Assembly: GCF_025152405.1 (NCBI RefSeq)
Contig: NZ_CP102292.1
Location: 1,550,001-1,614,000 of the forward strand
Direction of reading: 5' to 3'
Length of the DNA: 64,000 bases
Source of the DNA: [Ruminococcus] lactaris ATCC 29176
GTDB lineage: Bacteria > Bacillota > Clostridia > Lachnospirales > Lachnospiraceae
The notes beneath the pieces were generated by a model. The model did no database searches and was not told where the DNA came from. It was given only the letters and a program-made list of their open reading frames with translations. Position 1 is the first letter of the stretch, and the number at the start of each line of letters is the position of its first letter. The translations under genes and the position numbers were made by a program. Positions 62,598 through 64,000 of the stretch are shown in pieces.

Positions 62598-63818
62598 ATG
62601 AAACCACAAACCAAAAATAAAATATCATTCCTTCTATATAGTTACTTTTTTCTGATCGCATTATTTTATCCAATGCAGTATGTCAGCTTTGACAGTGCTT
62701 ACTATACAGAATTTACCTTTGCAGGTCTTTTTGCCGGCTTGCTGATCCTTTGGACCGTTTTCGCCTATCATCGTCCGGTCCGTCTGACTGATCCGTCTGA
62801 CCGACGATTCTGCTGCTGGATCCTGGTGCTTTTAGTCCTGTATAACCTTTTTTCTCTGTATATAAACTTCACACATTCACGGTGGTTATGGGAACAGTTC
62901 AACTTTTCACTGGCGGTCTTGTTTTTTATAGTACTTCTGATCCATGGGGCAGCTTTCTTCCGGCAAGAACCTCTGGCTGTTTCGGTACTGCTGGTTTTTC
63001 AGGTTGTAACAACAATTCTTGGTATTATCGTATACTATCTGGGATACACCTCCGTTTCTTTCATAAACGGCATGGTCATACCGGTCGCAAAAGATCCGAA
63101 TTATTACGAGACCCGTTTCAGTTGGATCTATTACCATAAGAGCCAGTACTGCTTTGTTCTTCTCCTCTTTATTGCTTTCAGTGTGATCTGCCGGAAGCAG
63201 TTTAAGAATAAATGGTTTTTCCCGGTTTCCAATCTTGTTTTCCTTTTTGGAATCGTGATTTCCCATACATATACTGCACTTTTTGCTGCCGTGCTGATCT
63301 ATGCAGGACTTGCACTTGATGCTCTCCGGTCAAAACTCCGGACGCTCAATAAGAAGTATTTTCTTCTCCTGATTCCACCGGTCATCCTCCTGGCATTTGT
63401 TATCTGGCGTATGAGCCGTGAACGTAATATCTGGACACTTGGCAGCCGTACTTATATCTGGGCAGAAGGAATCCGACAGATACTGAAAAATCCTCTGGGG
63501 ATTGGAACCGGCTTTGGACCTGCCAAATTCTCTGTTCCGGGAATTTCTTTTCAGGTCTATAACTGCCACAATGTATTTCTGAATGAAATGTGGAGATTTT
63601 CTCTGCCGGTAGGATTATTATTCACACTGATTTTTGTCAGCATCCTGATCTACTCCCTGAAAAAGAAGTTCTTTTTCCTTCATATCGGGATCTGGATTGC
63701 TTTCCTTATCTCTCTCGGAATGGATTATTCTCTTTTAGGGCGGGAATTTACTCTGACTTTCTTTTACTTTTATATGATCTTTTTCCTTCCGAATACAAAG
63801 GAACAGATTTCTGACTGA
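62598..63818 (+). CDS. O-antigen polymerase/ligase-like membrane protein
   Basis: 406 aa from ATG 62598 with AAAGGAG upstream; the frame opens 20 codons earlier, over the promoter. About ten to eleven membrane segments. A large loop near residues 150-190 and the later segment WTLGSRTYIWAEGIRQILKNPLGIGTGFGPAKF with NCHNVFLNEMWRF match the Wzy_C pattern of polymerases and ligases (R...G and H-N pairs). It likely polymerises or transfers lipid-linked repeat units at the outer face of the membrane. Divergent from the sugar transferase operon. Confidence 0.85.
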   Translation: MKPQTKNKISFLLYSYFFLIALFYPMQYVSFDSAYYTEFTFAGLFAGLLILWTVFAYHRPVRLTDPSDRRFCCWILVLLVLYNLFSLYINFTHSRWLWEQFNFSLAVLFFIVLLIHGAAFFRQEPLAVSVLLVFQVVTTILGIIVYYLGYTSVSFINGMVIPVAKDPNYYETRFSWIYYHKSQYCFVLLLFIAFSVICRKQFKNKWFFPVSNLVFLFGIVISHTYTALFAAVLIYAGLALDALRSKLRTLNKKYFLLLIPPVILLAFVIWRMSRERNIWTLGSRTYIWAEGIRQILKNPLGIGTGFGPAKFSVPGISFQVYNCHNVFLNEMWRFSLPVGLLFTLIFVSILIYSLKKKFFFLHIGIWIAFLISLGMDYSLLGREFTLTFFYFYMIFFLPNTKEQISD

Positions 63819-63825
63819 ATATCAC

Positions 63826-63866
63826 AAAAAGGCATCGGATTTTTATCTCCAATGCCTTTTTCTTTT
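63826..63866. terminator. Bidirectional terminator
   Basis: AAAAAGGCATCGGA pairs with TCTCCAATGCCTTTTT (one bulge) with A- and T-rich flanks. It serves the plus-strand membrane protein and the converging gene at the edge. Confidence 0.8.
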
Positions 63867-63874
63867 TTCTCCGC

Positions 63875-64000
63875 CTATCTTGAATAATAGGAAGAAGGAA
63901 GCTGCTCTGTCTTTACAACCTGCCCGTTTTTAATATACTTACGATATGCCACAGCACTTCTGCTTCCGGTCTTCCATGACACAATGTCTACTGAATCAAA
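63875..64000 (-). CDS. C-terminal fragment of a gene entering from the right (possible G5/VanW-type end)
   Basis: Only the last 41 codons are in the window: it ends SAVAYRKYIKNGQVVKTEQ, then LPSSYYSR and TAG. The pattern YRKYIKNGQVVKTEQLPSSYY resembles the ends of G5- or VanW-domain surface proteins (YKNGKxVKxExLxxSxY), but this is too short to be sure. It converges on the Wzy-like gene with a shared terminator. Confidence 0.45.
   Translation of the reverse strand, partial: FDSVDIVSWKTGSRSAVAYRKYIKNGQVVKTEQLPSSYYSR

Overview
This window looks like a chromosomal stretch of an endospore-forming Firmicute, most probably a member of the Lachnospiraceae (Blautia/Dorea/Mediterraneibacter-like). 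Reasons: moderately low GC; near-consensus sigma-A promoters and AGGAGG ribosome binding sites; a division and cell wall (dcw) cluster joined to spoIIGA-sigE; sigG, cotJABC and a cluster of large proteins I associate with this family. I see no prophage, transposase gene, CRISPR array or rRNA. Almost everything is on the minus strand; plus-strand genes are the DUF1292 protein, a nucleotide-kinase-like protein, an FMN-binding-like protein, cotJABC and a polymerase-like membrane protein at the right edge.

Layout. 1-9.0 kb: truncated sugar-binding lipoprotein, DUF1292 protein, UvrD-type helicase, gltX, a leucine-rich-repeat gene apparently split by a 1-nt frameshift, and purF-purB. 9.0-9.2 kb: a roughly 198-bp highly structured element with 19-bp inverted ends. 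9.2-11.6 kb: polar amino acid ABC transporter. 11.6-17.1 kb: three poorly characterised genes (1100-aa protein, Hsp70/actin-like protein, TPR-like protein) behind their own promoter. 17.2-21.5 kb: MoxR ATPase, DUF58 protein and membrane transglutaminase. 21.6-27.6 kb: kinase-like gene, PrsA-like foldase, mfd and pth. 27.7-31.9 kb: FMN-binding-like membrane protein, small acidic protein, HAD phosphatase, sigG and a beta-CASP nuclease.

32-45.4 kb is the dcw/sporulation block, read right to left: mraZ, rsmH, ftsL-like, two class B PBPs, mraY, murD, ftsW/spoVE, divIB, ftsZ, spoIIGA, sigE. It has a 10-bp-periodic MraZ operator over the mraZ promoter, a sigma-A promoter for ftsZ, and a spoIIGA promoter with the unusual 22-bp spacer and Spo0A boxes known from B. 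subtilis spoIIG. Together these genes make lipid I and lipid II precursors, polymerise septal peptidoglycan, assemble the Z-ring and switch on the mother-cell sigma factor.

45.8-52 kb: small membrane protein, DegV, a second FtsW/RodA flippase/polymerase, asnB, tRNA-Pro(GGG), and cotJABC with a sigma-E-like promoter. 52-64 kb is an envelope region: HtrA protease, a cohesin-domain membrane protein with an acidic repeat tail, LCP ligase, polysaccharide deacetylase, two paralogous glycosyltransferases, a GT26 transferase, a polyprenyl-phosphate sugar-1-P transferase and a Wzy/ligase-like protein. These look like most of a surface polysaccharide or wall-glycopolymer pathway; no flippase is visible. 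The most interesting unexplained items are the 11.7-17.1 kb three-gene cluster and the 9.02-9.22 kb structured element.
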